From positions 930,001 to 994,000 of the forward strand of contig NZ_CP124862.1 in NCBI RefSeq assembly GCF_030013905.1: a stretch of 64,000 bases of DNA. The letters run 5' to 3'. Below the pieces are notes generated by a model, which was not told the DNA's origin, did not search any database, and saw only the letters and a program-made list of their open reading frames with translations. This DNA comes from Petroclostridium sp. X23 (GTDB taxonomy: Bacteria; Bacillota; Clostridia; SK-Y3). Positions 51,736 to 62,120 of the stretch are shown here, piece by piece. Both the position numbers and the translations under genes were made by a program. The number at the start of each line of letters is the position of its first letter. Positions within the stretch are counted from its first letter, which is position 1.

Positions 51736-54700
51736 TCAACGCCCTCCTCTATTTTGATGGTTTAGAGAACTTATCAATTCTTTCAAGTAATCTGTTAAAT
51801 TGCTGAGTTCTTCAGCATTACCGGTTTTGGCGGCTTCCTCAGCTTCTAATGCACATTTTGCTGCGTCTTTGACCCTTACATTGCCTGCAGATCCTTTTAA
51901 TTGATGCAAAAGCATACCTGCTTTTTCAAAATCATTTTGCGCAGTGTAAGTTTTAATGTCCTGAATTAATTTCTCCGCATGTCCAAGAAACATTTCTAAT
52001 AGTTCTACACAGGCTTCCTTATCTAATCCTGACTCTTCCATCAGAACATCTACAGTTTTAAAAAAATTTCCAACTTCCCCCTCGTTATCATGCTTATTAT
52101 TTGAGGCTTGATCATATTTTTCAAGGATATTTACTATTTGCGAAATATTAATAGGTTTACTTAAATAATCATCCATCCCTGCCTCGAAGCACTTTTTTGC
52201 AGTTCCCTTCATTATATCAGCCGTCATTGCTACAATAAATGTATGCTTTGTATCACTTTCTGTTTTTCGAATCTGTCTTGTCGCCTCATACCCATCCATG
52301 ATCGGCATTTGGCAATCCATAAAAATAACATCATAATTGTTATTCAGGCAAGCCCTCACAGCTTCTTCACCATTTACTGCAACATCGCAACTAAGGCCTT
52401 CCATCTTGATCATTTTAATAAACAACTCTCTATTTATTTCATTGTCTTCTACTAATAGTATTTTACGCTTATTATTATAATTAGCCTCATCTGCATGATG
52501 TATTGTAGCAAAATTATTCTTAGTGCTTTTATCAGATTCTTTTCCGTTTAAGACCATTGACACACAGTCTAGTAGTTCATCTCTCTTATAGGGCTTTAAA
52601 ACAATACCTGAGAACCCCTTCTCTTTTGCTTGTTTTGAAGCTGTAACTTGATCAATTGAAGTTATTAATAATAATGGCATCTTATTTATACTAACTATCT
52701 CCTGAATTGCATCAGCTAAATCAAACCCTGTCATACCAGGCATTTGATAATCAACTAATATGCTATGGTACAACAACTTCCGTTTAGCCCTTACAATCTT
52801 ATTTATCGCATCAACTACAGTTTCTGCTTCATCAACTATGCAACCTACCTCCTCAAGGTAATATTTTGCTATCTTTCGATTCATTGTATAGTCATCTACA
52901 ATCAATATTCTCTTTCCTTTAAACACCGAATAGTCCGGCAAGATAAGATATGACTCACTATCTATTATATTCAATATGACGGTAAAATAAAAGGTAGTAC
53001 CTTTACCTTTTTCACTCATAACTTTTATTTCTCCATTCATCAGTTCTACAATATTACGAGAGATTGCAAGTCCTAGTCCAGTCCCTCCATATCTTCTTGT
53101 AGAAGATGAATCCGCTTGTACAAATGGGCTGAAAATTCTATTTATTTCCTGTTCAGTCATACCAATACCGGTATCCCTTACGGTACACAATATTTCCACA
53201 GTTGTATCTGTTTGGTTAGCTAAAGAAACCTCAACAAACACCTCTCCTCTATTTGTAAACTTTGTTGAATTACTTATGAGATTCGTAAAAACTTGACGTA
53301 GTTTTGTCGGATCTCCCGATACACATTGGGGAATATCCGAATGAATAAGCATATTAAGTTCAATGCCTTTTTTCCTTGCTTTCGCATCATAAGCGACTAC
53401 AGCTGATTCAATTACAGAACGTACATTAAATGGAATATTTTCAAGCTCCATCTTACCTGCTTCAATTTTTGAGATATCAAGAATATCATTAAGCAAAGTG
53501 AGTAAAATATCAGTCGAGTTCTTAATATTTCTAATAAATTCAACTTGTTCATTATTTAGCTCTGTTCTTTCAAGCAGCTGTATAAAGCCCAAAATGCCAT
53601 TCATAGGTGTTCTAATCTCATGACTCATGTTAGCAAGAAATTCGCTTTTTGCACGATTTGCCTTTTCAGCATCTATTCTCGCAATGTTTAATTCAGCATT
53701 CTTTTTTTCTATTTCTGCTGTCCTTTCTCTTACTTTTTCTTCAAGATTGTTTACGTGGACATATAACTCTTCAGCCATATGATTAAATCTCTTGGCTAGT
53801 TTTCCAATTTCATCATTTCTGAAAACCTCTGCTCTTTGCTTCCAATCTCCTTTTGAAAACTTTTCTGTAACACACATCAAGTGGTCTATTGGCTTAAGAA
53901 CCATTGCTGTATTTTTCATATATATCACTATAGATACAAGAAGCGCTAGAATAGATAACAATACTGCAATAAGAATATTTTTATTTAACTCAGCAGTGAA
54001 CTCATTTTCAGGGATGGCAGTGATAATCAGCCAATCCAACCCTTCTTTTTTATAACTTGTTAATTTAATGTGGAAATTATTGTTATTTATGTTTATAGTG
54101 TACTGATTGCCTAGCTGCGCTTTATACTTTTCATAGGCCTCAATGACTGCTTTATTTTCAACTTCTTGAATGCCAATCCTTCTAAAGTCTTTATCTGTAA
54201 TCACTTCGAAATTAGACTCTCCAACAGAGTTTCCAATCAACAAACCTGACTTTTCTTCAATAATATAAGCAATAGCCTTTTTCTCTTTGACAATTTCCTT
54301 TAAATAATGATTTATTCTAGACAAAGTGATATGCGTTCCCAACACACCTTCTAGGATATCTTCACTATTAAAAATAGGATAGGATGCTGACAGGGCCAAA
54401 TCTCTCTTTACAAAGTGTTTATAAATAGGAGAGAATATCGGCTTCGCTTGCTCTTTCGCAATGCTATACCAATCCCTTGTGCGGGGATCAAACTTTCCAA
54501 AATCCTCTACAAACTCTCCCGCAGTCAGATCATTTGTTACAGCATAATAGCGGGAATGTCCATTCGTTTCTTCATCACTTCGATATACCTCAATTTCATT
54601 TGCTTTATTTCTTCGTGCTCCGTAATATTCTCCCTCTTCTGTACCATAACTAAAGCTGTAGACTTCTTCACTGCTTGATTGAATTATACTAGCAAGAAAT

Positions 54701-55005
54701 ATTTCACGCTCTTTGTGATTATCCATGTCTATAATTCCACTCTGAATCATATTATAATTCATTTTATTAATGTATAAAGGAATATTTACAAAGTATTCTA
54801 TACTATCTAAAATATCTTCATTTGCTTCTTGTTGCATTCCCTTGATAGTATTATCAATGGAGTCTTTCCAATGAGAAAAAATAATGTAGCATATACTGCT
54901 GACTGTTATAATCATAAGAACAATAAACGAAATACTAATCAAAGCTCTCAATGAACTTCTTGTTTTATTCATCATTCCCTTTTCTATATTCATTTTTTCG
55001 TCCAT
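51736..55005 (-). CDS. large hybrid sensor kinase (Cache-HAMP-HisKA-HATPase-REC-REC-HPt)
   Basis: A 1089-residue protein: TM1 near 20-42, extracytoplasmic dCache sensor to about 335 ([20 protein letters not shown]), TM2 near 340-362, HAMP and coiled coil, HisKA with [18 protein letters not shown], HATPase with RDTGIGM and [15 protein letters not shown], receiver 1 ([32 protein letters not shown]), receiver 2 ([30 protein letters not shown]) and a C-terminal HPt with [10 protein letters not shown]. It is a complete phosphorelay in one chain. The REC-GGDEF-HD-GYP gene follows after 4 bases, so it probably controls c-di-GMP. Confidence 0.93.
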   Translation of the reverse strand: MDEKMNIEKGMMNKTRSSLRALISISFIVLMIITVSSICYIIFSHWKDSIDNTIKGMQQEANEDILDSIEYFVNIPLYINKMNYNMIQSGIIDMDNHKEREIFLASIIQSSSEEVYSFSYGTEEGEYYGARRNKANEIEVYRSDEETNGHSRYYAVTNDLTAGEFVEDFGKFDPRTRDWYSIAKEQAKPIFSPIYKHFVKRDLALSASYPIFNSEDILEGVLGTHITLSRINHYLKEIVKEKKAIAYIIEEKSGLLIGNSVGESNFEVITDKDFRRIGIQEVENKAVIEAYEKYKAQLGNQYTININNNNFHIKLTSYKKEGLDWLIITAIPENEFTAELNKNILIAVLLSILALLVSIVIYMKNTAMVLKPIDHLMCVTEKFSKGDWKQRAEVFRNDEIGKLAKRFNHMAEELYVHVNNLEEKVRERTAEIEKKNAELNIARIDAEKANRAKSEFLANMSHEIRTPMNGILGFIQLLERTELNNEQVEFIRNIKNSTDILLTLLNDILDISKIEAGKMELENIPFNVRSVIESAVVAYDAKARKKGIELNMLIHSDIPQCVSGDPTKLRQVFTNLISNSTKFTNRGEVFVEVSLANQTDTTVEILCTVRDTGIGMTEQEINRIFSPFVQADSSSTRRYGGTGLGLAISRNIVELMNGEIKVMSEKGKGTTFYFTVILNIIDSESYLILPDYSVFKGKRILIVDDYTMNRKIAKYYLEEVGCIVDEAETVVDAINKIVRAKRKLLYHSILVDYQMPGMTGFDLADAIQEIVSINKMPLLLITSIDQVTASKQAKEKGFSGIVLKPYKRDELLDCVSMVLNGKESDKSTKNNFATIHHADEANYNNKRKILLVEDNEINRELFIKMIKMEGLSCDVAVNGEEAVRACLNNNYDVIFMDCQMPIMDGYEATRQIRKTESDTKHTFIVAMTADIMKGTAKKCFEAGMDDYLSKPINISQIVNILEKYDQASNNKHDNEGEVGNFFKTVDVLMEESGLDKEACVELLEMFLGHAEKLIQDIKTYTAQNDFEKAGMLLHQLKGSAGNVRVKDAAKCALEAEEAAKTGNAEELSNLTDYLKELISSLNHQNRGGR

Positions 55006-55131
55006 TTAATCACATCCATTCTTAGGATAGTAATATCCAGCAATTCATAAAGGGCTGAAGATACTTATCTTTCATAATCATCACTTACAATAAAAATACC
55101 CCAAATATAATCAGAACTTTGGCTCTGTTTA

Positions 55132-55311
55132 TTACTCTCTGAGATAGTCCTTCTGAATACTAGCTCGGTTATATTGGTTGATGACTTCGTCTAATCTTCT
55201 GCTTAGTTCTAATATCTCTCTAGTAGTCAATGAGCTTCTATTTTTTGCTATAAGATTCAACTCAGTTCTCAGCTGTTCAATCTCCCTGCTTAATTGTAAT
55301 TTTTCATACAT
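55132..55311 (-). CDS. Spo0E-like aspartyl-phosphate phosphatase
   Basis: A 59-residue helical hairpin protein starting with MYEKLQLSREIEQLRTELNL and carrying LELSRRLDEVINQYN, the S-x-x-L-D motif of the Spo0E family. Spo0E proteins dephosphorylate Spo0A-P and delay sporulation. GGAGGTATAGCTTT precedes the ATG. It lies upstream of the hybrid kinase gene on the same strand. A weak copy of the TetR-type motif (ACTAACT near 55331) is in its promoter region. Confidence 0.85.
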   Translation of the reverse strand: MYEKLQLSREIEQLRTELNLIAKNRSSLTTREILELSRRLDEVINQYNRASIQKDYLRE

Positions 55312-55660
55312 AAAGCTATACCTCCTATATCGTAGGTAGGACTAACTAATATAGCATTAAATTTTTATATATCCACTTTCACTTTTGCTGTAGAACATGT
55401 AGCATCAGCTAGTGACATCTTTAAAGGAGAAAAAACAGAGATATAATTAGTATGGGGTGTAGTTCATATATTGAAAGGAAGAAAAGAATATCCTCATACA
55501 CTTCACGAAGCACGGCCCTACATTGTTTTCGCCAGGAAACCTTATTGTTCTCTTCGACGACGGTGGGAGTGTAAAATGTGCATCTAATATCATCTGCAGA
55601 AATTTCAAAATATTATCCACTAAAAATTACACTTATCTACAATTTAGTATACAACTCAAG

Positions 55661-56260
55661 TTAGTATAAATCAAACTCAATTTTTTCATATCCATAACTT
55701 TTAAGAAAAGATTGTAAAATTAATATTAATCGTTTATCTGATTCTTCTAATAAGCCGTCTTTTAATACCTTATTCTTTAACGCATTCTTAGCTATGTTTA
55801 TTTCATCGAAGATATATTGAGTTGGATATTCAGATAGAATTTCTCCCTTAATATCTTCAACAGTCGTCTGCTCTGTATCTACAACATTATCAATAACATG
55901 TGATTTAGGAATCTTCACCCTCATAGTTTTTGTGTCATCATCGACACTTAATTGAATTTTACTGAAATCTGTTCCAACTTTAATATAACCTTGGTATTTT
56001 ATTAGTTTAATTGTTTCAGAAAATGGTAAATTAACTCCAAATTTTTCATTTCTCGTTTTACTGATTATCACATCTGCATACTCATATTTATAAGTTGCTA
56101 ATTCAGATATTTCCGCTATTTTATTACTTATTTCTATTGAGCTGTACGGTTTAACTGTACGCATCTTCATAATATCCTTTTCAAAAACAATAGTATAACC
56201 TATAATACCAATTACCATAATCATAAGAACCAGTATTAAAATCCTAATAATATTTTTCAT
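55661..56260 (-). CDS. DUF4230 family membrane-anchored protein
   Basis: A 199-residue protein: one N-terminal TM helix (about 4-26) and an extracytoplasmic domain. ELATYKYEYADVII, YQGYIKVGTDFSKIQLSVDD and VKIPKSHVIDNVVDTEQTTV are typical of DUF4230, whose function is unknown. AGGTAAGAGAT precedes the ATG. It starts 14 bases after the TudS-like gene, so the two may be in one operon. Confidence 0.85.
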   Translation of the reverse strand: MKNIIRILILVLMIMVIGIIGYTIVFEKDIMKMRTVKPYSSIEISNKIAEISELATYKYEYADVIISKTRNEKFGVNLPFSETIKLIKYQGYIKVGTDFSKIQLSVDDDTKTMRVKIPKSHVIDNVVDTEQTTVEDIKGEILSEYPTQYIFDEINIAKNALKNKVLKDGLLEESDKRLILILQSFLKSYGYEKIEFDLY

Positions 56261-56274
56261 ATCTCTTACCTTTC

Positions 56275-57216
56275 CTATGCATTTTCTTTCCTTTCTTCTC
56301 GATAAAGCACCGGTGAAGTCCCGAATAAAATTTTATCATCTATCGCCGTACGTTCCATTTTAATTAATTCTTTCGCTATGGAAGTAATATTCCTTTTGAA
56401 TTCTGGGGAATTAATCTCTGCAACCGTTTTTCCACTGACTTTTCTGTAGTGTGAGTAATTTTTCCAGAGACTATTTGTAATTTTTCTAGTAGTTGATGGC
56501 TTTCGAAAAACTTCCATAACTTCTTGTCGAAAATCTTCTATAAATTTTCCAAACTGGTCTTCTCTCAAATCGGCCAGTTTCCTCCCCATTTTTCTTGCCC
56601 ATGGCTCATCCAACTCTTGACAAAGAAACTTTAATTTATACCATATTGAATATAGGTCACTCTTATTCTCAATCTTTATCCCTTTTACCCAAGTAAATGC
56701 AAGAAGTCGTCTTCTCCAATCCCACCACTTTAATGGACTCTGCAGATCAGAGGCTGGAATAAGGAAAAAACCGTATTTCAAAAGCAAGGATCCTAAAATC
56801 CCTGGTGGATTTCCTCTCTTTTGCTTCTTTAAAGTCGTTCGGTACACTCCACAGGAGGGGCTGCCTTCCATATAAACATAAGCACTGGCATTTGCTCTAT
56901 TTAATGCTTCCAAACATACTAAAGTACCTTCTTTAATTTGCGCTGTTACATTTTCTCCCTTACGATTTTTCACTTCCGCCTCTTCCGTCCAGATCTTTGA
57001 CCCCTCTGCCCCAGCAATATGAATAGGCTCTCTAGGAACGCCAAGGCCTGCCATGCTCTCAGGACATACCGGACACCACTTGAAGTCACTTTTTTCTCTT
57101 CCTATGATTTTTAACATATCCCATCCTTTTCCATTATACCTGACAGGACACCCCATACAGCAAGCACTAATCCCGATAGCTATCCGTTCATTGATAATAA
57201 CCGTCTGTTTATCCAA
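56275..57216 (-). CDS. DUF523 (TudS-like) Fe-S desulfidase family protein
   Basis: About 313 residues. The N-terminal ~160 residues are DUF523: GISACCMGCPVRYNGKGWD, WCPVCPESMAGLGVPREPI and MEGSPSCGVY supply the cysteines that in 2-thiouracil desulfidase TudS hold a [4Fe-4S] cluster. The C-terminal ~150 residues, with LREDQFGKFIEDFRQEVMEV, recall the DUF1722 extension of YbgA-like proteins but are divergent. A TTG at 57216 follows AGGAAGGTG and is preferred to the open-frame start at 57258. Activity on thiolated nucleobases is inferred from family only. Confidence 0.8.
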   Translation of the reverse strand: MDKQTVIINERIAIGISACCMGCPVRYNGKGWDMLKIIGREKSDFKWCPVCPESMAGLGVPREPIHIAGAEGSKIWTEEAEVKNRKGENVTAQIKEGTLVCLEALNRANASAYVYMEGSPSCGVYRTTLKKQKRGNPPGILGSLLLKYGFFLIPASDLQSPLKWWDWRRRLLAFTWVKGIKIENKSDLYSIWYKLKFLCQELDEPWARKMGRKLADLREDQFGKFIEDFRQEVMEVFRKPSTTRKITNSLWKNYSHYRKVSGKTVAEINSPEFKRNITSIAKELIKMERTAIDDKILFGTSPVLYREERKENA

Positions 57217-57259
57217 AGATTTCACCTTCCTGAATGAAAGATCGCTATAGTAAAGCAAT

Positions 57260-57829
57260 CCTTCTTATGTATTTGTCTACATCAAATTTTCTCTTATGAC
57301 CATCGTAAGACATATATCTTATTGATATACACTTACCACCAATATGCAATTATAAAACTGCATTATTTTGATGAATTTAGTTGTAATTAATTTCTCTGTT
57401 ACCCAAACGGCCTATTCCGGCACACCCGGTAAATATGACGATAGTACCCCCATATAGGACCAAGAGTTTTACATCTGAAGTCTATACTTATCAAACTATA
57501 CTGTTGCTTGAAACTAGTAAACAGACATTTTCCCATACACGATATATTATATGTCCTCTTGAATGCATAATGAAGGAAGCACTAATGATTTTTTACTTTT
57601 TTTGTAAAATGAAGATTTAACTATTTCCCCATCGATCATTAAAAAAGGATATTTTTTCATCATCTTGATATGTTCCCCTGCTGATACTAATGAAGCATTA
57701 TACGATTGTACACATAAAACGTTTGTTCATTATGCTGATATAAATTCACTTATAATCTTATATAAAAAATACATATTCTTATAAATTTGTTTTCTCTATT
57801 CTCACTGCCATATCTTAGGTCTTCTTTAT
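57260..57829. other. intergenic stretch without recognised gene
   Basis: About 570 bases. An open frame of 61 codons (57435-57620) lacks a ribosome site and protein-like composition. The segment 57400-57470 is relatively GC-rich with short self-complementary pieces (CCGG-CACAC-CCGG) and might be transcribed, but I could not match it to a known RNA. Confidence 0.45.
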
Positions 57830-58030
57830 CTAGTTATTATTCGACTCTACTTGTTTAATCGACAAATATTCTTTAACTCTTTCATTGAGCTTGCTATCGA
57901 AAACTTGCCATAAAAAAATGTTTTCCTCACTTATTTTTTCTTTTTTAATTCGATTGATCATTATATTTAATTCCTCAATTTCACATAAAATATCTTCTTG
58001 AAAGGTATTTTCCAAACAGCCATGTAACAT
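57830..58030 (-). CDS. Spo0E-like small protein with altered motif
   Basis: A 66-residue helical protein starting MLHGCLENTFQEDILCEIEE; GGGGGG lies before the ATG at 58030. The helical hairpin and FDSKLNERVKEYLSIKQ look like the Spo0E family end, but the S-x-x-L-D signature reads S-K-L-N, with Asn in place of the Asp that matters for activity in Spo0E. It may be a non-catalytic Spo0E-like protein. The family assignment is tentative. Confidence 0.55.
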   Translation of the reverse strand: MLHGCLENTFQEDILCEIEELNIMINRIKKEKISEENIFLWQVFDSKLNERVKEYLSIKQVESNNN

Positions 58031-58077
58031 ATGTATTCCCCCCAAATCTTCATGAAATTGTTTAAAGCTTTTTACTC

Positions 58078-58103
58078 AAAAATAGGACCTTAGTCCTATT
58101 TTT
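58078..58103 (-). terminator. terminator after the pirin gene
   Basis: AAAAATAGGAC and GTCCTATTTTT form a perfect hairpin with a CTTA loop, 130 bases after the pirin stop on the minus strand. Confidence 0.8.
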
Positions 58104-58232
58104 CTAGTGCTATAGAATTATCTAATAGATAATATATACCCCTTTTTTTAAGTAAAACACAATCTTTAAACTTTTTTCAATGAATATTTTTCAACGAGAA
58201 CACTTGAAACATTTCTACGATACAAGGAGGTT

Positions 58233-59081
58233 TTACTTGATGAATTTATTCTCTTCAAGCTCTCTGAAAGCCAAATCCAATTCTTCTCTAGTATTCATAA
58301 CAATAGGTCCGCCCCAGGCTATAGGCTCCTTAAGAGGTTTCCCCGATAATAGCAAAAATCTTATACCTTTATTCGATGCTCTTACTTTGAATTTATTTCC
58401 TTCATTAAATAATACTGCGTGCTTTTCTGAGATGAGTGTACTATCATCATGATTAAAAAAAGCTTCACCCTGAAGTACATAAATAAATAGTGTATTATCA
58501 CTTTCCGTATCTATATACCATCCTGATCCGGGATCTAACTCCACATCCAAATAAAGCGCTTTAACGTAATCCCCTTCTACCGCACCTTTCTCGCCATTGT
58601 AATTTCCAGCAATAATGTGAATCTTTACACCATCTTCATCTATTATAGGAATATCTTCCTTTGAAATAGATCTGTACTTTGGTGCAGCCATTTTTTCTCT
58701 AGCAGGTAGATTTAACCATAATTGGACACCAAGCATTCTTGTACTAGCAACTGGCATTTCCTGATGAATAATCCCTGATCCTGCAGTCATCCATTGACAT
58801 TCCCCATCTAAAATACTACCTTTATTTCCAAGGCTATCCCCATGTTCAATATTCCCATTTATCAGATATGTGATGGTTTCAATTCCTCTATGGGGGTGCC
58901 AGGGAAAACCTTTAACATAATCATCCGGATTTAAGGAATCAAAAGCATCTAACATCAGAAAAGGATCAAAATCCTTCGTATCATCATATCCAAAAACTCT
59001 TACAAGTTTTACTCCTGCACCATCTACTGCATTTTTTCCTGTTATAATTTTACGTATTGTCCTATAATTACTTTCACTCAT
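58233..59081 (-). CDS. pirin family protein
   Basis: A 282-residue bicupin. The metal site of the first cupin is in PWHPHRGIETITYLINGNIE and GECQWMTAGSGIIHQEMP (His and Glu ligands). The second cupin (residues 180-270) is less conserved, as usual. Several bacterial pirins have quercetinase activity; others are regulatory. GAGGAGATTAA precedes the ATG. It is transcribed alone. Confidence 0.92.
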   Translation of the reverse strand: MSESNYRTIRKIITGKNAVDGAGVKLVRVFGYDDTKDFDPFLMLDAFDSLNPDDYVKGFPWHPHRGIETITYLINGNIEHGDSLGNKGSILDGECQWMTAGSGIIHQEMPVASTRMLGVQLWLNLPAREKMAAPKYRSISKEDIPIIDEDGVKIHIIAGNYNGEKGAVEGDYVKALYLDVELDPGSGWYIDTESDNTLFIYVLQGEAFFNHDDSTLISEKHAVLFNEGNKFKVRASNKGIRFLLLSGKPLKEPIAWGGPIVMNTREELDLAFRELEENKFIK

Positions 59082-59239
59082 TTAATCTCCTCCTCGTTTT
59101 TCTGCACTTAACTTCGTTATGATATTTATTAATTTTTCACACAATCTTTTAAATTACTCGTTCTTTTTCCTATTCCAGAAATGTTATAAGCAGTGATTGA
59201 TTAACCTCTTGAAAACAATTTAAAAGTAAAAACATACAC

Positions 59240-59265
59240 GAAAGCCGTCAATATTGACAGCTTTC
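59240..59265 (-). terminator. terminator after the ferredoxin gene
   Basis: GAAAGC-CGTCAATATTGAC-AGCTTTC is a palindromic hairpin 40 bases after the ferredoxin stop, with a T-rich tail on the minus strand. Confidence 0.65.
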
Positions 59266-59306
59266 CCATGTCTGATATAAGGTAGATGAGCTTGATTGTC
59301 CATAAA

Positions 59307-59495
59307 TTATTGAATAGTGATCGCACTTACCGGACATTGCATTTCAGCGCCTTTAGCACTATCAATGATATCTTTCGGTATTTCAATATCTTTTGCTTTT
59401 GACTTTCCGTCTTCATCCATACTGAATATTTCAGGACAGATTGTTGTGCACAATGTACATCCTATACATGTATCCTTATCGACATATGCCCTCAT
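59307..59495 (-). CDS. ferredoxin, single [4Fe-4S] type
   Basis: A 62-residue electron carrier: YVDKDTCIGCTLCTTICPEI supplies C-x-x-C-x-x-C-x-x-x-C-P and MQCPVSAI the distal Cys. Only one complete cluster-binding set is present, as in Thermotoga/Bacillus-type 4Fe ferredoxins. GCAGGAAGGAGAAA precedes the ATG. It starts 19 bases after the end of the deleted hcp gene, whose product would have needed an electron donor. Confidence 0.93.
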   Translation of the reverse strand: MRAYVDKDTCIGCTLCTTICPEIFSMDEDGKSKAKDIEIPKDIIDSAKGAEMQCPVSAITIQ

Positions 59496-59514
59496 TTCAT
59501 TTTCTCCTTCCTGC

Positions 59515-59793
59515 TTATCCTAAGATTTCCGCTAAATCTGCTTCAGGATTGGAGATTGGTTTTATATTAAATTTATCAATAAGAACCTGGAGTACATTAG
59601 GAGATATAAAGGCAGGGAGCGATGGTCCAAGATATATATTCTTGATTCCTAAAGATAATAGGGTAATCAAGATACATACAGCCTTTTGTTCATACCAAGA
59701 TAATACCAATGAAAGCGGCAAATCATTTACCTCAAAGTCAAATGCTTCTGATAATGCTAAGGCACATTGATAACAAAACATTAAACTTATCAT
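59515..59793 (-). pseudogene. hcp: hybrid cluster protein gene with large internal deletion
   Basis: CAGGAGGG precedes an ATG encoding ISLMFCYQC, the N-terminal start of the proximal cluster site of Hcp, but the next residues [20 protein letters not shown] followed by [20 protein letters not shown] and [20 protein letters not shown] are the extreme C-terminus. About 450 residues, with both clusters, are missing, yet the junction is in frame. A 92-residue protein may be made but cannot be an hydroxylamine/NO reductase. Confidence 0.85.
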
Positions 59794-59906
59794 ATAGACC
59801 CTCCTGTTATATATTATAAAATGGTTTATATCTTCATATACACCAATTATTTCATAGTTAAAACCATAAAATACATATTATTAGATCAATAGATATCTTA
59901 TTTCTG

Positions 59907-62036
59907 TTAGCCGTTTAGTTTAGGTTTCTGAAACCAGAACTTTTTAAAGTCTTCAGGTAATAATGGTTTACTAAAAAAATATCCCTGTAATTCATCACAC
60001 CCGTTGTCTCTTAAGAATTTTACTTGCTCCACTGTCTCTACACCTTCAGCAATGACTTTATACCTAAGGTTATGAGCCATATCAATAATCGTTTTGGTAA
60101 CGATCATACTGTCAAAATCTTTATTGAAATCAACGATGAAGGATTTATCTATTTTCAACTTATATAGAGGCAGTTTTCTTAAGTAATTTAATGAAGAATA
60201 TCCCGTTCCAAAATCATCTATATCAACTCTGATTCCAAGTTTTTTAAACTGGAGTATTTTATCAATGCATTTTTCAATATCAACAACAATAGCGCTTTCT
60301 GTAAGCTCCAGCTCTAAAGAACTTGGTTTTATGCCAGCTTCTGTAACAATCTGCATAATCTTATCAACTATATTATCTTGTTTGATTTGATATGAACTTA
60401 TATTTACAGATACTACCAAATTTATCTCATCTTCATACCATTCTCTTATTTTCTTACAAGCTTCTTTAATGGTCCATTCACCAATTTTAAGAATAGTCCC
60501 AGTCTCTTCTGCTATTGGGATGAATTCTGCCGGTGAAACCATACCAAGTAATGGGTGTTTCCACCTTATTAATGCTTCCACACCTGTGATATCACCAGTA
60601 GCCAAATCAACCTGAGGCTGGTATACCAAATAAGCCTCTTTTCTATCAATAAAGCTGTTTAATTCTACTTCAATTCTACGTCTCCTCACAATCGTATGAT
60701 TCATTTCCTGGGTATAGAATTGTGATACATTCCTACCTTGTTTTTTTGCCTGCGCCATAGCTTCTTCCGAATTCTTGAGTAATTCTTCATATGTCTTGCT
60801 TTCCTGAGGAAAGAGACTGATTCCTATGCTGCAACTTATATTTATGGTATTATTATCTATTATAAATGGCTCTGTCATCCGCTTACGCACTAATTCAGCA
60901 GTTGCTCCTACATACTGCTCAGACAGAACATTATTTAGCAAAACTCCAAACTTGTCCACTCCAAAATATGCAAGCATAGCTTCATTTTTAAAAATAATCC
61001 TCAACTTTCCTGCAAAAACCTTTAAAAATTTATCTCCAAACTGGAAACCATAGCTGTCATTTATGTGCCTGAACCGATCAATATCAATATAGAGCATAGC
61101 GATACTACGGCTGGATCTCTGCATATTTTCAACTTCTTTTTTTAACCTCTCTTCAAACATATTTCTATTAGGCAGTCTGGTAAGAATGCTATGAGTTGAT
61201 AAAAATTGTACTCGCTTTTCATTTTTTTTCTGATCTGTTCTCTCATTTAGTATTCCGATATAATTCTTAACAGATTGTTTTTCATCTTTAAGTGCAACGA
61301 TCATTAACAGCGCTGTGTATACCTTTTTATTCTTACGTCTTCCTACTATTTCCCCTTTCCAGAATCCATTCTGTTCAACTTTCTTCCACATATTTATATA
61401 AAATTGCTCATTATTTAGTCCATTCTTCAGTATATTTCCTTTTTCGTTATGTAAATCTTCAAGAGTATATCCAGTAATATTAACATATGCCTCATTAACA
61501 TCCATAACCTTTGACAAATCACTTTCTGTAAATATCATACCTTCTGACGAATTATACATTGCCTTTGATATCAAATCTAACTTAGACCTAGTTGCATTTA
61601 TATCAGTAACATCCTCTATAGTAGTTACCTTGTATCTTTTTTGGTTCTCATCTATAAGTAGTCCTGCAGTTACTAGTACATCCAATATTTTGCCATCTTT
61701 TCTCTTTACTTTCCATTCTCGTCCTATCTCTGGTAGTCCCCGTATAAAATCATCATGCTTCTCCATTACAGCTTGTTTCTCTTCATCCGGCACCACAATA
61801 GTAAACTTTTCACCAATTAACTCCTCACGTGAATACCCATAAATTCTGCCATAGGCATCGTTAAACAGTATGAACTCTCCTTTCTCATTAGTAACGCAAA
61901 TGCCAACATCAGCTGCTTGAAAAACAGCATCGATAAGCTTATTGTAATTAGGAAGACCCAAGAGATTGATCTGAGAATTAAGCTGCATATCCTGAATTTC
62001 TTTTGAATTCTTGTTAGTTTCATCAGATTTCATCAT
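59907..62036 (-). CDS. PAS-PAS-GGDEF-EAL protein, probable c-di-GMP phosphodiesterase
   Basis: About 709 residues without membrane helices: PAS 1 (about 36-150; AADVGICVTNEKGEFILFND), PAS 2 (about 160-275), GGDEF (about 285-445) and EAL (about 455-705). The GGDEF active site is degenerate (YFGVDKFG), so no cyclase activity is expected. The EAL domain keeps EALIRWKHP, LELTESAI, DDFGTGYSSL, DKSFI and AEGVE, the metal and catalytic positions. AAAAGGGAG precedes TTG-ATG-ATG; the ATG at 62036 is best spaced. Its promoter carries the TetR-type operator at 62121-62138. Confidence 0.93.
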   Translation of the reverse strand: MMKSDETNKNSKEIQDMQLNSQINLLGLPNYNKLIDAVFQAADVGICVTNEKGEFILFNDAYGRIYGYSREELIGEKFTIVVPDEEKQAVMEKHDDFIRGLPEIGREWKVKRKDGKILDVLVTAGLLIDENQKRYKVTTIEDVTDINATRSKLDLISKAMYNSSEGMIFTESDLSKVMDVNEAYVNITGYTLEDLHNEKGNILKNGLNNEQFYINMWKKVEQNGFWKGEIVGRRKNKKVYTALLMIVALKDEKQSVKNYIGILNERTDQKKNEKRVQFLSTHSILTRLPNRNMFEERLKKEVENMQRSSRSIAMLYIDIDRFRHINDSYGFQFGDKFLKVFAGKLRIIFKNEAMLAYFGVDKFGVLLNNVLSEQYVGATAELVRKRMTEPFIIDNNTINISCSIGISLFPQESKTYEELLKNSEEAMAQAKKQGRNVSQFYTQEMNHTIVRRRRIEVELNSFIDRKEAYLVYQPQVDLATGDITGVEALIRWKHPLLGMVSPAEFIPIAEETGTILKIGEWTIKEACKKIREWYEDEINLVVSVNISSYQIKQDNIVDKIMQIVTEAGIKPSSLELELTESAIVVDIEKCIDKILQFKKLGIRVDIDDFGTGYSSLNYLRKLPLYKLKIDKSFIVDFNKDFDSMIVTKTIIDMAHNLRYKVIAEGVETVEQVKFLRDNGCDELQGYFFSKPLLPEDFKKFWFQKPKLNG

Positions 62037-62120
62037 CAATTCTGCTCCCTTTTCAACTTAATTCTTCTAGCCAATTTCAGCACAATAGTATTTTCAATTT
62101 ATAACCTTACTACAATGTAT

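Noticed and set aside
55331..55337. TetR-type operator at the Spo0E gene
   Set aside because: Only one half-site (ACTAACT) fits; the other half matches 3 of 7 bases, too weak to include as a regulon member.
57400..57470. Structured RNA in the gap after the TudS-like gene
   Set aside because: Some short complementary segments exist but no convincing helix arrangement, promoter or known motif could be assigned.
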